NCBI RefSeq assembly: GCF_009296165.1
Contig: NZ_VUAZ01000094.1
Coordinates: forward strand, 1 to 32,393
Source: Pseudomonas kitaguniensis
GTDB taxonomy: Bacteria > Pseudomonadota > Gammaproteobacteria > Pseudomonadales > Pseudomonadaceae
DNA: 32,393 bases
Reading direction: 5' to 3'
In this document: piece after piece, positions 18,802 to 26,520 of the stretch
Position numbering within the stretch: the stretch's first letter is position 1
Layout: every line of letters begins with the position of its first letter
Translations under genes and position numbers: made by a program
Notes under the pieces: model-generated
What the model was told of the DNA's origin: nothing
What the model saw: the letters and a program-made list of their open reading frames with translations, nothing else
The model's database searches: none

Positions 18802-20241
18802 ATGAACACCTTTCCTTTGTCTTTGCTGACAGTTGCACTGCTGCTGAGCGGCTGTTCGCTTATCCCCGACTATCGCCAGCCCGACGCGCCGGTGGCCGCG
18901 CAGTTTCCGCAAGGCCCGGCGTATGGCGATTCGGCTAAAACCGTGAATCCAGCGGCTGCCAAGCAAGGGTGGCGCACGTTGTTTCACGACCCGGCATTGC
19001 AGGAATTGATTCAGGCGGCCTTGACCAATAACCGCGACCTGCGCGTTGCCGCGCTGAACGTCGAGGCGTTCAGGGCGCAGTATCAGATCCAGCGCGCCGA
19101 CCTGTTCCCGGCTATTTCGGCGAATGGCAGCGGCAGCCGTCAGCGCTTGCCGGCCAGCATCACGCAGACCGGCAAGCCGTCGATCAGCTCGACGTATTCG
19201 GCGACACTCGGCATCAGTTCTTATGAACTGGATTTTTTCGGGCGTATCCGCAGCCTCAGTGAACAGGCAATGCAGAAGTACCTGGCCACCGAGCAAGCAC
19301 AACGCAGCGCTGAATTGAGCCTGGTGGCGAATGTGGCGAATGCCTACCTGACCTGGCGCGCCGACCAGGAGCTGTTGGGGCTGACCCGCGAGACCCTGGA
19401 GTCTTACGAGGAAAGCCTGCGATTGACCACCAGCAGCCTGCAGGCAGGCGTCTCGTCTTCGCTGGATGCGGCCCAGGCACAAACCCGTGTCGAAAGCGCG
19501 CGTACCGACTTCGCACGTTATCAACGCCAAGTGGCACAGGACCTCAACAGCCTGACCCTATTGGTCGGGGGCGCGTTACCGGCGTCGTTGCCGGCAAGGC
19601 CGCTGGCCAGCGACTTGGTGGCCCAGATGCCGTCAGGCGTGCCCTCGGACCTGCTGCAACGACGTCCGGATATTCTGCAGGCCGAATACGAACTTAAAGC
19701 GGCCAACGCCAATATTGGTGCGGCCCGCGCAGCATTTTTCCCGAGTGTGAGCCTGACCGCGAATGCGGGCGCGTCGAGTGCCGAGCTGTCCAGCCTGTTC
19801 AAAGGCGGCTCCGGCAGTTGGACCTTTCAGCCGCAGATCAGCCTGCCGATTTTCAACGCCGGCAGCCTTCGCGCCAGCCTCAACTACTCCAAACTGCAAA
19901 AAGACATCAGCGTCGCCCAGTATGAAAAGGCGATTCAGACGGCATTCCGCGAAGTCGCCGACGGCTTGGCGGCACGCAAGACCTATGACGAGCAATTGAA
20001 TGCACAACGCGATCTGGTGGCGGCGAACCAGAACTATTACAACCTCGCCGAGCGCCGCTATCGCCTCGGCGTCGACAGCAACCTGGTGTTTCTCGACGCA
20101 CAACGTTCGCTGTTCGCCTCCCAACAGGCATTGATCACTGATCGTTTGGCGCAGTTGGTTGCCGAGGTGAATTTGTACACCGCGCTGGGCGGCGCATGGG
20201 CAGAAGCCAAACCGCTGGTCGTCGCCGAGACACGCCCATGA
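18802..20241 (+). CDS. NodT/OprM-type outer-membrane efflux lipoprotein
   Basis: A 479-residue protein of the RND/ABC efflux outer-membrane factor family that forms a trimeric channel and periplasmic tunnel. The N-terminus is a lipoprotein signal (LLLSGC, lipidated Cys18, then Ser, so outer-membrane sorting). The body carries the two repeated outer-membrane-factor halves ([23 protein letters not shown] early; [33 protein letters not shown] split around 290-320). GAGG lies eight bases before ATG 18802. It follows the LuxR gene by 60 bases and overlaps the next small ORF as ATGA. NodT-like channels of this kind sit beside sessilin and orfamide genes, so it probably completes lipopeptide export. 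No periplasmic adaptor gene is in the window; MacAB-like partners may lie beyond the NRPS genes. Confidence 0.92.
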   Translation: MNTFPLSLLTVALLLSGCSLIPDYRQPDAPVAAQFPQGPAYGDSAKTVNPAAAKQGWRTLFHDPALQELIQAALTNNRDLRVAALNVEAFRAQYQIQRADLFPAISANGSGSRQRLPASITQTGKPSISSTYSATLGISSYELDFFGRIRSLSEQAMQKYLATEQAQRSAELSLVANVANAYLTWRADQELLGLTRETLESYEESLRLTTSSLQAGVSSSLDAAQAQTRVESARTDFARYQRQVAQDLNSLTLLVGGALPASLPARPLASDLVAQMPSGVPSDLLQRRPDILQAEYELKAANANIGAARAAFFPSVSLTANAGASSAELSSLFKGGSGSWTFQPQISLPIFNAGSLRASLNYSKLQKDISVAQYEKAIQTAFREVADGLAARKTYDEQLNAQRDLVAANQNYYNLAERRYRLGVDSNLVFLDAQRSLFASQQALITDRLAQLVAEVNLYTALGGAWAEAKPLVVAETRP

Positions 20242-20447
20242 GCACCTTTGAGCCTGGCCAATATGTGCGCCTGCGCTCGGGCGGCAAGCGGATGCTGGTC
20301 ATACACGTGCTGGAAACCGCGCAATTGACCAACACGTCACTGGTGCCCTGTGAGTATCAGGTAAAAAACCGCAAAACCCTGGGGTTCTACATCGCCGCCA
20401 ACCTGCGGCTGGCGGACGCCCCGGCCTCGCCCGGCAATGCTGTTTGA
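20238..20447 (+). CDS. Small YodC/DUF2158-like protein
   Basis: A 69-residue protein whose ATG overlaps the stop of the efflux channel gene (ATGA), so it is probably translated with it. The opening [21 protein letters not shown] fits the DUF2158/YodC pattern of a G..V.L.SGG.RM.V strand motif, a small beta-rich fold of unknown function. It then has [24 protein letters not shown]. It has no signal peptide or membrane segment, so it should be cytoplasmic. The family link is from memory and tentative. Its tight coupling to an export channel is the main hint to its role. Confidence 0.7.
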   Translation: MSTFEPGQYVRLRSGGKRMLVIHVLETAQLTNTSLVPCEYQVKNRKTLGFYIAANLRLADAPASPGNAV

Positions 20448-20461
20448 AACCCCCGCCAACC

Positions 20462-20482
20462 CTGCACTTTCCGGCCGTGCAG
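20462..20482. promoter_or_regulatory. Inverted repeat before the TetR gene, possible operator
   Basis: CTGCAC (20462-20467), nine bases, GTGCAG (20477-20482) is a perfect 6-base inverted repeat 22 bases before the TetR start. TetR-family proteins often bind such sites to repress themselves. There is no T-run after it, so it is unlikely to be a terminator. Function is inferred from position only. Confidence 0.3.
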
Positions 20483-20504
20483 CCTTGACCCAGAGAGCCC
20501 CGCC

Positions 20505-21104
20505 ATGCCCCGCGTTTCCCGCAAACAAGCTGATCTCAACCGCGAAATCATCGTCGAGGCCGCTACCCATTTATTCCGTGAGCGCGGCCTGCACGGCATC
20601 AGTTTGTCGCAAGTAATGGCCGCTGCCGGCATGACCCACGGTGGTTTCTACGGGCATTTTTCGTCCAAGCAAGCCCTCGCCATCGAAGCGTGCCAGCGTG
20701 CACTCGAGAAATCGAACCAGGGCTGGCAGGAAAACATCAGCCGCAGTGATGATTCTGCAGCCGCGCGCGACGCCATCCTGCACGCGTACTTATCGCCAGC
20801 CCATCGCGACAACCCGGGCGATGGCTGTGCAATAGCGGCGTTTACTCCCGGTATGTGCTACGAACCCGCCGGCACAATGTTGCAGCACGCGTTTATCGAA
20901 GGCGTAGAACATTCGCTGGGGATATTTGAGCAACTTGAGGATGAAGACCGCCAGGCCTCGCTGGCCAGGTACGCGATGATGATCGGCGCCCTGACCCTCT
21001 CTCGTGCGACTCGCGGCAATGGCTTGTCAGACGAATTCCTCGATGCAGTGCGAAACACTCTGCTGCCAGATAGCACGTCACACGCGCACGTTCCTGCCTG
21101 CTAG
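20505..21104 (+). CDS. TetR/AcrR-family transcriptional regulator
   Basis: A 199-residue regulator. Residues 1-60 form the TetR helix-turn-helix (EIIVEAATHLFRERGLHG, then LSQVMAAAGMTHGGFYGHF), with the hallmark GxFYxHF. The C-terminal part is the ligand and dimer domain and resembles the group of TetR proteins ending in a TetR_C_33-like domain, with GDGCAIAAF. The ligand is unknown. It lies 57 bases after the small YodC-like gene and is followed in the same direction by a hydroxyacid dehydrogenase, so its target could be either neighbour or itself. Confidence 0.9.
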   Translation: MPRVSRKQADLNREIIVEAATHLFRERGLHGISLSQVMAAAGMTHGGFYGHFSSKQALAIEACQRALEKSNQGWQENISRSDDSAAARDAILHAYLSPAHRDNPGDGCAIAAFTPGMCYEPAGTMLQHAFIEGVEHSLGIFEQLEDEDRQASLARYAMMIGALTLSRATRGNGLSDEFLDAVRNTLLPDSTSHAHVPAC

Positions 21105-21243
21105 GGATGCCTTTCGCAGAAAACCTGTGCTGGATGAACGGTCGGTAAATTCAGAAAAACCTTACGAAAGAAGAAAGTTTTTTACCTCAACAAAACGCTG
21201 CTTCTTACAAATACCGCATACTCATCCTCTAAAGCCCTTCAGG

Positions 21244-22206
21244 ATGCGCCTTCCGATGCCCACCACTGTTCTGGTCCTGGTTGAAACCATTAACGACTAC
21301 CTGCCAATCATCGAAAGTAATGACTTTCATGTGATTCTGGCGCCCACGCCCGCAGAGCGCGCTCAGGCGATCAAGGCCCATGGCGGGCAGATCAAGGCCG
21401 TTGTAACGCGTGGACCATTGGGCCTGTATGCCGAAGAAATCGCCGCGCTGCCGTTGCTCGAAATCATCTGCGTGATCGGTGCCGGCTACGAACACGTCGA
21501 CCTGCAAGCGGCGAGCAATCGCGGGATCGTCGTCACCAACGGCGCCGGGGTGAATGCGCCGACGGTGGCCGATCACGCGATGGCGCTGCTGTTGTCGCTG
21601 GTGCGCGGCATTCCCCAGACCGATGCAGCGGTGCGCCGCAGCGAATGGCCGAAGGTGATGCGCCCTTCCCTGGGCGGCAAGCAACTGGGCATTCTCGGGC
21701 TCGGCGCGGTGGGCTTGGAGATCGCCAAACGTGCTGCCCTCGGCTTCGGCATGCAGGTGAGTTATCACAACCGTCAGCCGCGCGATGATGTGGACTACAC
21801 CTACTGCGCCACCGCCGTGGAGTTGGCGCGCACCGCCGACTTTTTGATACTCGCCACCCCCGGCGGTGCAAGTACTCGCCATTTGATTGATCGCCACGCG
21901 CTGGACGCGTTGGGGCCGAACGGCTACCTGGTGAACATCGGGCGCGGCAGCGTCGTCGTGACCGCCGACCTGGTGTCGGCCCTTGAGCAACGGCGCATCG
22001 GCGGCGCGGCGCTGGATGTGTTCGACGACGAGCCTAAAGTGCCCGACGCCCTCAAGCACTTGAGCAACACCGTGCTCACCTCGCATGTGGCCGGGCTGTC
22101 GCCGGACGCGGCGCATGACACCGTGCAGCGCGTGGCCGACAACCTGGTGGAATATTTCGCTGGCCGTGCGGTACTGACGCCAGTGGCGCTACCCGCACGC
22201 AACTGA
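21244..22206 (+). CDS. NAD(P)-dependent D-2-hydroxyacid dehydrogenase (glyoxylate/hydroxypyruvate reductase type)
   Basis: A cytoplasmic oxidoreductase of about 320 residues that reduces 2-keto acids to D-2-hydroxy acids. It has a split substrate-binding domain, the nucleotide-binding motif GLGAVG near residue 145, the catalytic arginine in NIGRGS, the glutamate in DVFDDEP and the histidine in TSHVAG. The frame is open from 21004, but the upstream part overlaps TetR and has no family character. ATG 21244 or ATG 21256 (AGGA eleven bases upstream of the latter) gives the usual length. The TetR gene ends 139 bases before it. The exact substrate cannot be read from sequence. Confidence 0.88.
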   Translation: MRLPMPTTVLVLVETINDYLPIIESNDFHVILAPTPAERAQAIKAHGGQIKAVVTRGPLGLYAEEIAALPLLEIICVIGAGYEHVDLQAASNRGIVVTNGAGVNAPTVADHAMALLLSLVRGIPQTDAAVRRSEWPKVMRPSLGGKQLGILGLGAVGLEIAKRAALGFGMQVSYHNRQPRDDVDYTYCATAVELARTADFLILATPGGASTRHLIDRHALDALGPNGYLVNIGRGSVVVTADLVSALEQRRIGGAALDVFDDEPKVPDALKHLSNTVLTSHVAGLSPDAAHDTVQRVADNLVEYFAGRAVLTPVALPARN

Positions 22207-22222
22207 GCGTTGCATAAATGAC

Positions 22223-22241
22223 CGATCAGGCACGCTGATCG
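22223..22241. other. Hairpin after the hydroxyacid dehydrogenase
   Basis: CGATCAG, GCACG, CTGATCG forms a perfect 7-base stem with a five-base loop 16 bases after the dehydrogenase stop. No T-run follows, so it is at best a weak or factor-dependent terminator or an RNA-stabilising stem. Confidence 0.3.
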
Positions 22242-22350
22242 TGCGCCAACACGCTAACCTATTAAGCCGCCCCGACCTTGTCGCTGGGCGGTGCTGCGCA
22301 TTAGATTAACCAATAGTCCAAGGCCTACAGAATAAGCAGAAGGGATAAGT

Positions 22351-23417
22351 ATGGCGCTGAACGACCAATCGACGCAGATTCGCGCTGGCGAAGAACTTGA
22401 TGCCAACCTCATTGATCCCTACCTTAAAGCGCATATTCCGGGCTTGAGCGGCACGCCCAAGATCAGCCAGTTCCCCGGTGGCGCGTCGAACCTGACCTAC
22501 TTGCTGGAATACCCGGGCCAGGAATTTGTGTTGCGGCGCCCGCCGTTTGGTCACAAGGCCAAGTCTGCCCACGACATGGGCCGCGAGTACCGCATTCTCA
22601 ATCAGCTTAAAGACGGCTTTCCGTATTGCCCCAAGGCCTACGTGCACTGCACCGACGCGTCGTGATCGGCGCCGAGTTCTATGTGATGGAACGCGTCAAC
22701 GGCATCATCCTGCGCTCCGACCTGCCGGCTGAACTGGGCCTGGATACGAGCAAAACCGAGGCGCTGTGCAAAAGCTTCATCGACAAATTTGTCGAGCTGC
22801 ATCAGGTCGACTACAACGCCTGCGGCCTGGCCGACCTGGGCAAGCCTGAAGGGTACGTGCAACGGCAGATTCGCGGCTGGAGCGAGCGTTATGAAAAAGC
22901 CCTGACCCCCGACGCACCGCGCTGGGAAGCCGTGCGCGCGTGGCTCAACGACAAGATGCCGGCCGACCACCCGACCTCAAGCATCGTGCACAACGATTAC
23001 CGCTTCGATAACGTGATTCTTGACCCGCACAACCCGATGCAGATCATCGGCGTGCTGGACTGGGAACTGACCACCCTCGGCGACCCGCTGATGGACTTGG
23101 GCAACACCCTGGCCTACTGGATCGAAGCCTGCGACCCTGCGCCGGTGCAACTGATGCGTCGCCAACCGAGCAACGCCCCCGGCATGCTCACCCGCCGCGA
23201 GTTCGTCGATTACTATGCCGAACGCTCGGGCATCCAGATCGACAATGTCGACTTTTACTACACCTACGGCCTGTTTCGCCTGGCCGGTATTGTGCAGCAG
23301 ATCTATTACCGCTTCTTCCATGGCCAGACCCAGGACAAACGCTTTGCGCAGTTCATCCACATGAACGCGTTGCTGGAGCAGATGAGCCTGAACGTCATCG
23401 GCAAATCCGCGCTCTGA
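22351..23417 (+). pseudogene. Aminoglycoside-phosphotransferase-like kinase (ACAD10/11 type), apparent single-base frameshift
   Basis: Two overlapping frames together encode one complete ~355-residue protein of the APH/choline kinase-like family. Frame one (22351-22665) gives the N-terminal lobe with FPGGASNLTYLLEYPG and FVLRRPP. Frame two, from about 22662, continues VIGAEFYVMERVNG, then the catalytic loop HNDYRFDN, the metal-binding LDWELTTLGDP and the C-terminal helices. The join at 22660-22664 reads TCGTGATC; TCG GTG ATC would restore the frame, so one G seems missing from a GG pair. ATG 22351 has AAGGGA in front. The family is typically encoded near acyl-CoA dehydrogenases or short-chain dehydrogenases, and the next gene 22 bases on is the latter; the natural substrate is unknown. 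If the base is really missing, the kinase is dead. Confidence 0.88.
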
Positions 23418-23439
23418 TCGCACACAAAAAGGAACCCCC

Positions 23440-24207
23440 ATGTCCAAGACCAACCTGTTCGACCTCGACGGCAAGATCGCTTTTGTTTCCGGCGCCAGCC
23501 GCGGTATCGGTGAGGCCATCGCCAAGTTGCTGGCCCAGCAAGGCGCGCATGTGATTGTGTCCAGCCGCAAGCTCGAAGGCTGCCAGCACGTGGCGGATGC
23601 GATCATCGAAAGCGGCGGCAAAGCCACTGCGGTGGCGTGCCATATCGGCGAAATGGAGCAGATCACTCAGGTGTTCGCCGGCATCCGCGAACAGTTTGGC
23701 CGGCTGGATATTCTGGTCAACAATGCCGCGACCAACCCACAATTCTGCAATGTGCTCGACACCGACCTCGGCGCGTTCCAGAAGACGGTTGACGTGAATA
23801 TCCGAGGGTATTTCTTCATGTCGGTAGAAGCCGGCAAGCTGATGCGCGAGAACGGCGGCGGCAGCATCATCAACGTGGCGTCGATCAACGGCGTTTCGCC
23901 GGGCGTGTTCCAGGGTATCTATTCGGTGACCAAGGCCGCGGTGATCAATATGACCAAAGTGTTTGCCAAGGAATGCGCAGCCTTTGGTATCCGTTGCAAC
24001 GCCCTGCTGCCCGGCCTGACCGACACCAAATTCGCCTCGGCACTGGTGAAAAACGATGCGATCCTGAAAATGGCCCTGGCGCAGATCCCGCTTAAACGTG
24101 TGGCCGACCCTAGCGAAATGGCCGGCGCGGTGTTGTTCCTGGCCAGCGACGCATCGAGCTACACCACCGGCGTTTCGCTGAACGTAGACGGTGGTTTCTT
24201 GTCCTGA
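23440..24207 (+). CDS. Short-chain dehydrogenase/reductase (SDR, classical)
   Basis: A 255-residue NAD(P)-dependent oxidoreductase. It shows the cofactor motif SGASRGIGEA near residue 18, NNAAT near 93, the catalytic Ser in NVASINGVS and the YSVTK (Tyr and Lys) active-site motif near 160, then the C-terminal DGGFLS. AAGGA stands seven bases before ATG 23440. It follows the kinase-like gene by 22 bases and is probably in one operon with it, suggesting linked roles in acyl-CoA or alcohol metabolism; the substrate is not evident. Repeats start 13 bases after its stop. Confidence 0.92.
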   Translation: MSKTNLFDLDGKIAFVSGASRGIGEAIAKLLAQQGAHVIVSSRKLEGCQHVADAIIESGGKATAVACHIGEMEQITQVFAGIREQFGRLDILVNNAATNPQFCNVLDTDLGAFQKTVDVNIRGYFFMSVEAGKLMRENGGGSIINVASINGVSPGVFQGIYSVTKAAVINMTKVFAKECAAFGIRCNALLPGLTDTKFASALVKNDAILKMALAQIPLKRVADPSEMAGAVLFLASDASSYTTGVSLNVDGGFLS

Positions 24208-24220
24208 TCAAGTGCTTCAT

Positions 24221-24308
24221 GTGGGAGGGGGCTTGCTCCCGATAGCGCTAGCCCGGTCGGCTTTTGCATTGACTGACACACCGCTATCGGGAGCAAGCCC
24301 CCTCCCAC
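24221..24308. repeat. REP-like inverted repeat (27-base perfect arms)
   Basis: Arms 24221-24247 and 24282-24308 are perfect inverse copies, starting GTGGGAGGGGGCTTGCTCCC, around a 34-base loop. The sequence belongs to the intergenic REP-type palindromes abundant in fluorescent pseudomonads and moved by RAYT transposases. It sits 13 bases after the dehydrogenase gene and may also end or stabilise its transcript. Confidence 0.85.
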
Positions 24309-24510
24309 AGAGGCAGCGTTCATCCAGATGTTGTTGCGACGGGCAAACGCAAATACCAAAGCCAATAAAGATCAAAATGTGGGGAGGGCCTTGCTCCCAC
24401 AGAGGCAGCGCTAATCCCGATGTTTTTGCGACGGGCAAACGCAAATACCGCAGCCAATAAAGATCAAAATGTGGGAGGGGGCTTGCTCCCGATAGCGGTA
24501 GCCCGGTCGG
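24309..24510. repeat. Tandem ~92-base repeat with further REP-like arms
   Basis: The segment 24309-24400 is repeated with few changes at 24401-24490. Each copy runs AGAGGCAGCG, then a conserved middle (GCGACGGGCAAACGCAAATACC), the AATAAAGATCAAAATGTGGG stretch and a REP-like arm. The first copy's arm is shortened (GTGGGGAGGGCCTTGCTCCCAC). After the second, 24471-24510 repeats the left arm of the preceding palindrome together with its inner GCCCGGTCGG. No gene is present from 24208 to 24549. Confidence 0.8.
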
Positions 24511-24549
24511 CAGATCCACTGACTGACCCAGAGCTGGTTTGGCTGAGCG

Positions 24550-25179
24550 TCATGGGCGAGAAAATTGCTGGCGGAGCCTGTCGATTCGCAGGCGACAACA
24601 GCAGCCTTCAAGATGGTCGTTGACCATACCCGTTGCCTGCATCAGTGCGTACATCGTGGTCGGGCCGACGTAGGTCCAGCCGCGCTTCTTCAAGGCTTTG
24701 GACAATCGCACCGAGGCCGGTGACGTCGGGTTGCCGGTCCAATAGGCCATATCCACCACGGCTGGGCGCTCGTCCTCAGCGGGCTCAAACGCCCAAAGCC
24801 ATCGCGCCAGTGACCCGGTTTCATCCACCAGCTCACACGCCCTGCGTGCGTTATTGATCGTAGAGACGATTTTCGCGCGGTTGCGCACGATGCCCGGGTT
24901 TTGCATCAGCCGTTCAATATCGGCCTCGCCAAACTGTGCGACCTTGCGAAAATCAAAGCCTGCAAAGGCCGCCCGAAACTGCTCGCGCTTGCGCAGAATG
25001 GTGATCCACGCCATGCCCGCCTGAAACCCCTCCAGGCAAATCTTTTCGTACAACCGAATATCATCCGCCACCGGCACGCCCCATTCGTGGTCGTGGTAGC
25101 GCAGGTACTCAGGCGCAGCCGTGCGCCAAGCGCAGTGCGTCAGCCCTGTTGGGTCGGTGGTCAATCCTGGCTGGTCCAT
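24550..25179 (-). CDS. tag: DNA-3-methyladenine glycosylase I
   Basis: A 209-residue base-excision repair enzyme that removes 3-methyladenine from alkylated DNA. The family's zinc-binding residues appear as Cys in THCAWR, His in YHDHEWG, and His and Cys in NDHLEGC near the C-terminus. The active-site region LYEKICLEGFQAGMAW and the RGWTYVGPTT motif are intact. GAGG lies six bases before ATG 25179. It is slightly longer than E. coli Tag (187 residues), mainly at the ends. It is a single gene facing the repeat cluster. Confidence 0.95.
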   Translation of the reverse strand: MDQPGLTTDPTGLTHCAWRTAAPEYLRYHDHEWGVPVADDIRLYEKICLEGFQAGMAWITILRKREQFRAAFAGFDFRKVAQFGEADIERLMQNPGIVRNRAKIVSTINNARRACELVDETGSLARWLWAFEPAEDERPAVVDMAYWTGNPTSPASVRLSKALKKRGWTYVGPTTMYALMQATGMVNDHLEGCCCRLRIDRLRQQFSRP

Positions 25180-25419
25180 GCATCACCTCGCGTGTCAGGC
25201 GACGGATGATAAGCGATAAAAATTCCACCCCGCCATTGGAAATCAAAATATTCAAGAAGAAGGCTACATGAGTATCAGAACTTACTTTCATCCAAGTTCC
25301 ATATTCAACCTAACATTCGCGTAACTGTTTCAGAAAGATGCGTAGCTATTGAGGAATCGAAACTTTCCCAACTAATATCTTTACGCACTTATAAAAAATA
25401 ACAACGCCAGGAGTTGGAA
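25180..25419. other. AT-rich intergenic region
   Basis: This is the start region for the tag gene (minus) and the secreted protein at 25420 (plus). It is clearly more AT-rich than its surroundings. A possible 18-codon ORF (25268-25324) with AGAAGG upstream is seen, but nothing supports it as a gene. No promoter hexamers were assigned with confidence. Confidence 0.4.
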
Positions 25420-25919
25420 ATGCGAAGACTCACTATTATGGTTGCTGGGCTCTTGTTATCGGGAGTATTCAGCCTGTCCGACACTTACGCGACGCCCGTT
25501 GCGCCGGAACCGGACATTTATGCGCTGGCCTCTTCCGAGCGATGGCTAACCACCAAGGTGTATGTCGAAGGGGCGCCCGAGACGGACGTCAAGGCGAATT
25601 ACCCCGGCGTGGTAGGCATATCGATGTGGGACCCACAGCGCAACCGCTATGAATTTTTCTACACCGATACCGGGCTGTCGAAACACGCGAATGGCGGCGG
25701 CGGCTACTTTCTGGTCACCGGCGACAAGAAAACGCACATCCTGATCCCCGACGTCGGCCGAACAGAACCATTGTCAGAAGGCTCGAAAAACTTGATAACA
25801 GCGAATTCACCTACTCTCGCGAAGTACCTCGCGACATGGTAGCCAACCAACCACTCGTGCGCATTTATGTCGTGCACGCGCCTTATGACGGCCCGATAAA
25901 AACCACCCTTTCAAACTGA
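25420..25919 (+). pseudogene. Secreted DUF4822-like protein, apparent single-base frameshift
   Basis: ATG 25420 has AGGAG six bases upstream and opens a signal peptide (MRRLTIMVAGLLLSGVFS, cleavage probably after TYA). The mature part has YPGVVGISMWDP, YEFF and GGGGYFLVTGDKKT, which fits the DUF4822 pattern as I remember it. The annotated-style frame reads on from GRTEP into unrelated sequence and stops at 25842. In the next frame from 25770 the family-like sequence continues IVRRLEKLDNSEFTYSREV to a TGA at 25917-25919, giving about 166 residues in all. One base, probably a C after GAACC at 25768-25769, therefore seems missing. Function is unknown; likely periplasmic or secreted. Confidence 0.7.
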
Positions 25920-25967
25920 ATGACAACGCCCAAACCGCCGATCAAAAAACAATAAGGACCCAGGTAC

Positions 25968-26411
25968 ATGAAGATGAATATTTTCGCCTCCGCCAAGTCA
26001 CTTTTAATACCGCTGGTGCTGACCCTTCTGCTGCCCGGCACCGTCAGCGCACAGGCCGCCGCCCCGGCAAAAAATGTCGCCGCCACCGCTGATAACGCCG
26101 TCATGTTGACGGTCTTTCTTAAACACGATCAATCTCGGCCGCTGGGCGCGTTGAAAACCCAGCTTGCCCAGCAGGCGTTTCACAAAGTATTCCCGCCTGC
26201 CGGCGTCGAAGTGGTGAGTTGGAACATCACGATGGGCATCGGGCAGGTCGTGGTGTTGCGGCTGCCGGCATCGCGCCTGGCAGAAGTAAATCTTGCGATA
26301 GAAAACACCGCCTGGGGCGTTTACCAAACGGAATTTTTTCCAACGTACGATTTCATGGCAATAGCACAAGCCGAGCAGAACAAGGCGCGCCAGGCAGGTA
26401 GCGCTGAGTAA
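25968..26411 (+). CDS. Small secreted protein of unknown function
   Basis: A 147-residue protein with a clear signal peptide (MKMNIFASAKSLLIPLVLTL, likely cleaved after VSA), so periplasmic or secreted. The mature part has LTVFLKHDQSRPL, FPPAGVEVVSWNITMGIGQVV and WGVYQTEFFPTYDF. I do not recognise a named family, but the pattern looks like a conserved pseudomonad protein with no enzymatic motif. AAGGA stands nine bases before ATG 25968. It follows the DUF4822-like gene by 48 bases on the same strand and ends at a bidirectional terminator, so the two may form an operon. Confidence 0.8.
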   Translation: MKMNIFASAKSLLIPLVLTLLLPGTVSAQAAAPAKNVAATADNAVMLTVFLKHDQSRPLGALKTQLAQQAFHKVFPPAGVEVVSWNITMGIGQVVVLRLPASRLAEVNLAIENTAWGVYQTEFFPTYDFMAIAQAEQNKARQAGSAE

Positions 26412-26472
26412 TGTGGCCTTCACCACGCCCTGATTGCAGGTGTGGTGCCAGGTAATAAACAGTGCCCCAACA

Positions 26473-26510
26473 AAAAGCCCCCGTATCTCACGATACGGGG
26501 GCTTTTGTTT
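26473..26510. terminator. Bidirectional rho-independent terminator
   Basis: A perfect 15-base stem (26473-26487 with 26492-26506) with a TCAC loop has A-runs before and T-runs after, so it can end transcripts from both sides. It serves the secreted-protein gene (plus) and gdhB (minus), whose stop is at 26521. Confidence 0.92.
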
Positions 26511-26520
26511 TACCGAGGGA

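Noticed and set aside
24221..24510. Possible CRISPR array in the tandem repeats
   Set aside because: Only two or three units, long imperfect repeats with REP arms, no short unique spacers and no cas genes.
24191..24623. Short ORFs on both strands inside the repeat cluster
   Set aside because: They translate repeat units and share the same repeated peptide pieces, with no ribosome-binding sites or gene-like codon use.
25268..25324. 18-codon ORF with an AGAAGG site in the AT-rich gap before the DUF4822-like gene
   Set aside because: Too short, no overlap with a neighbour and no recognisable character; a chance frame is as likely.
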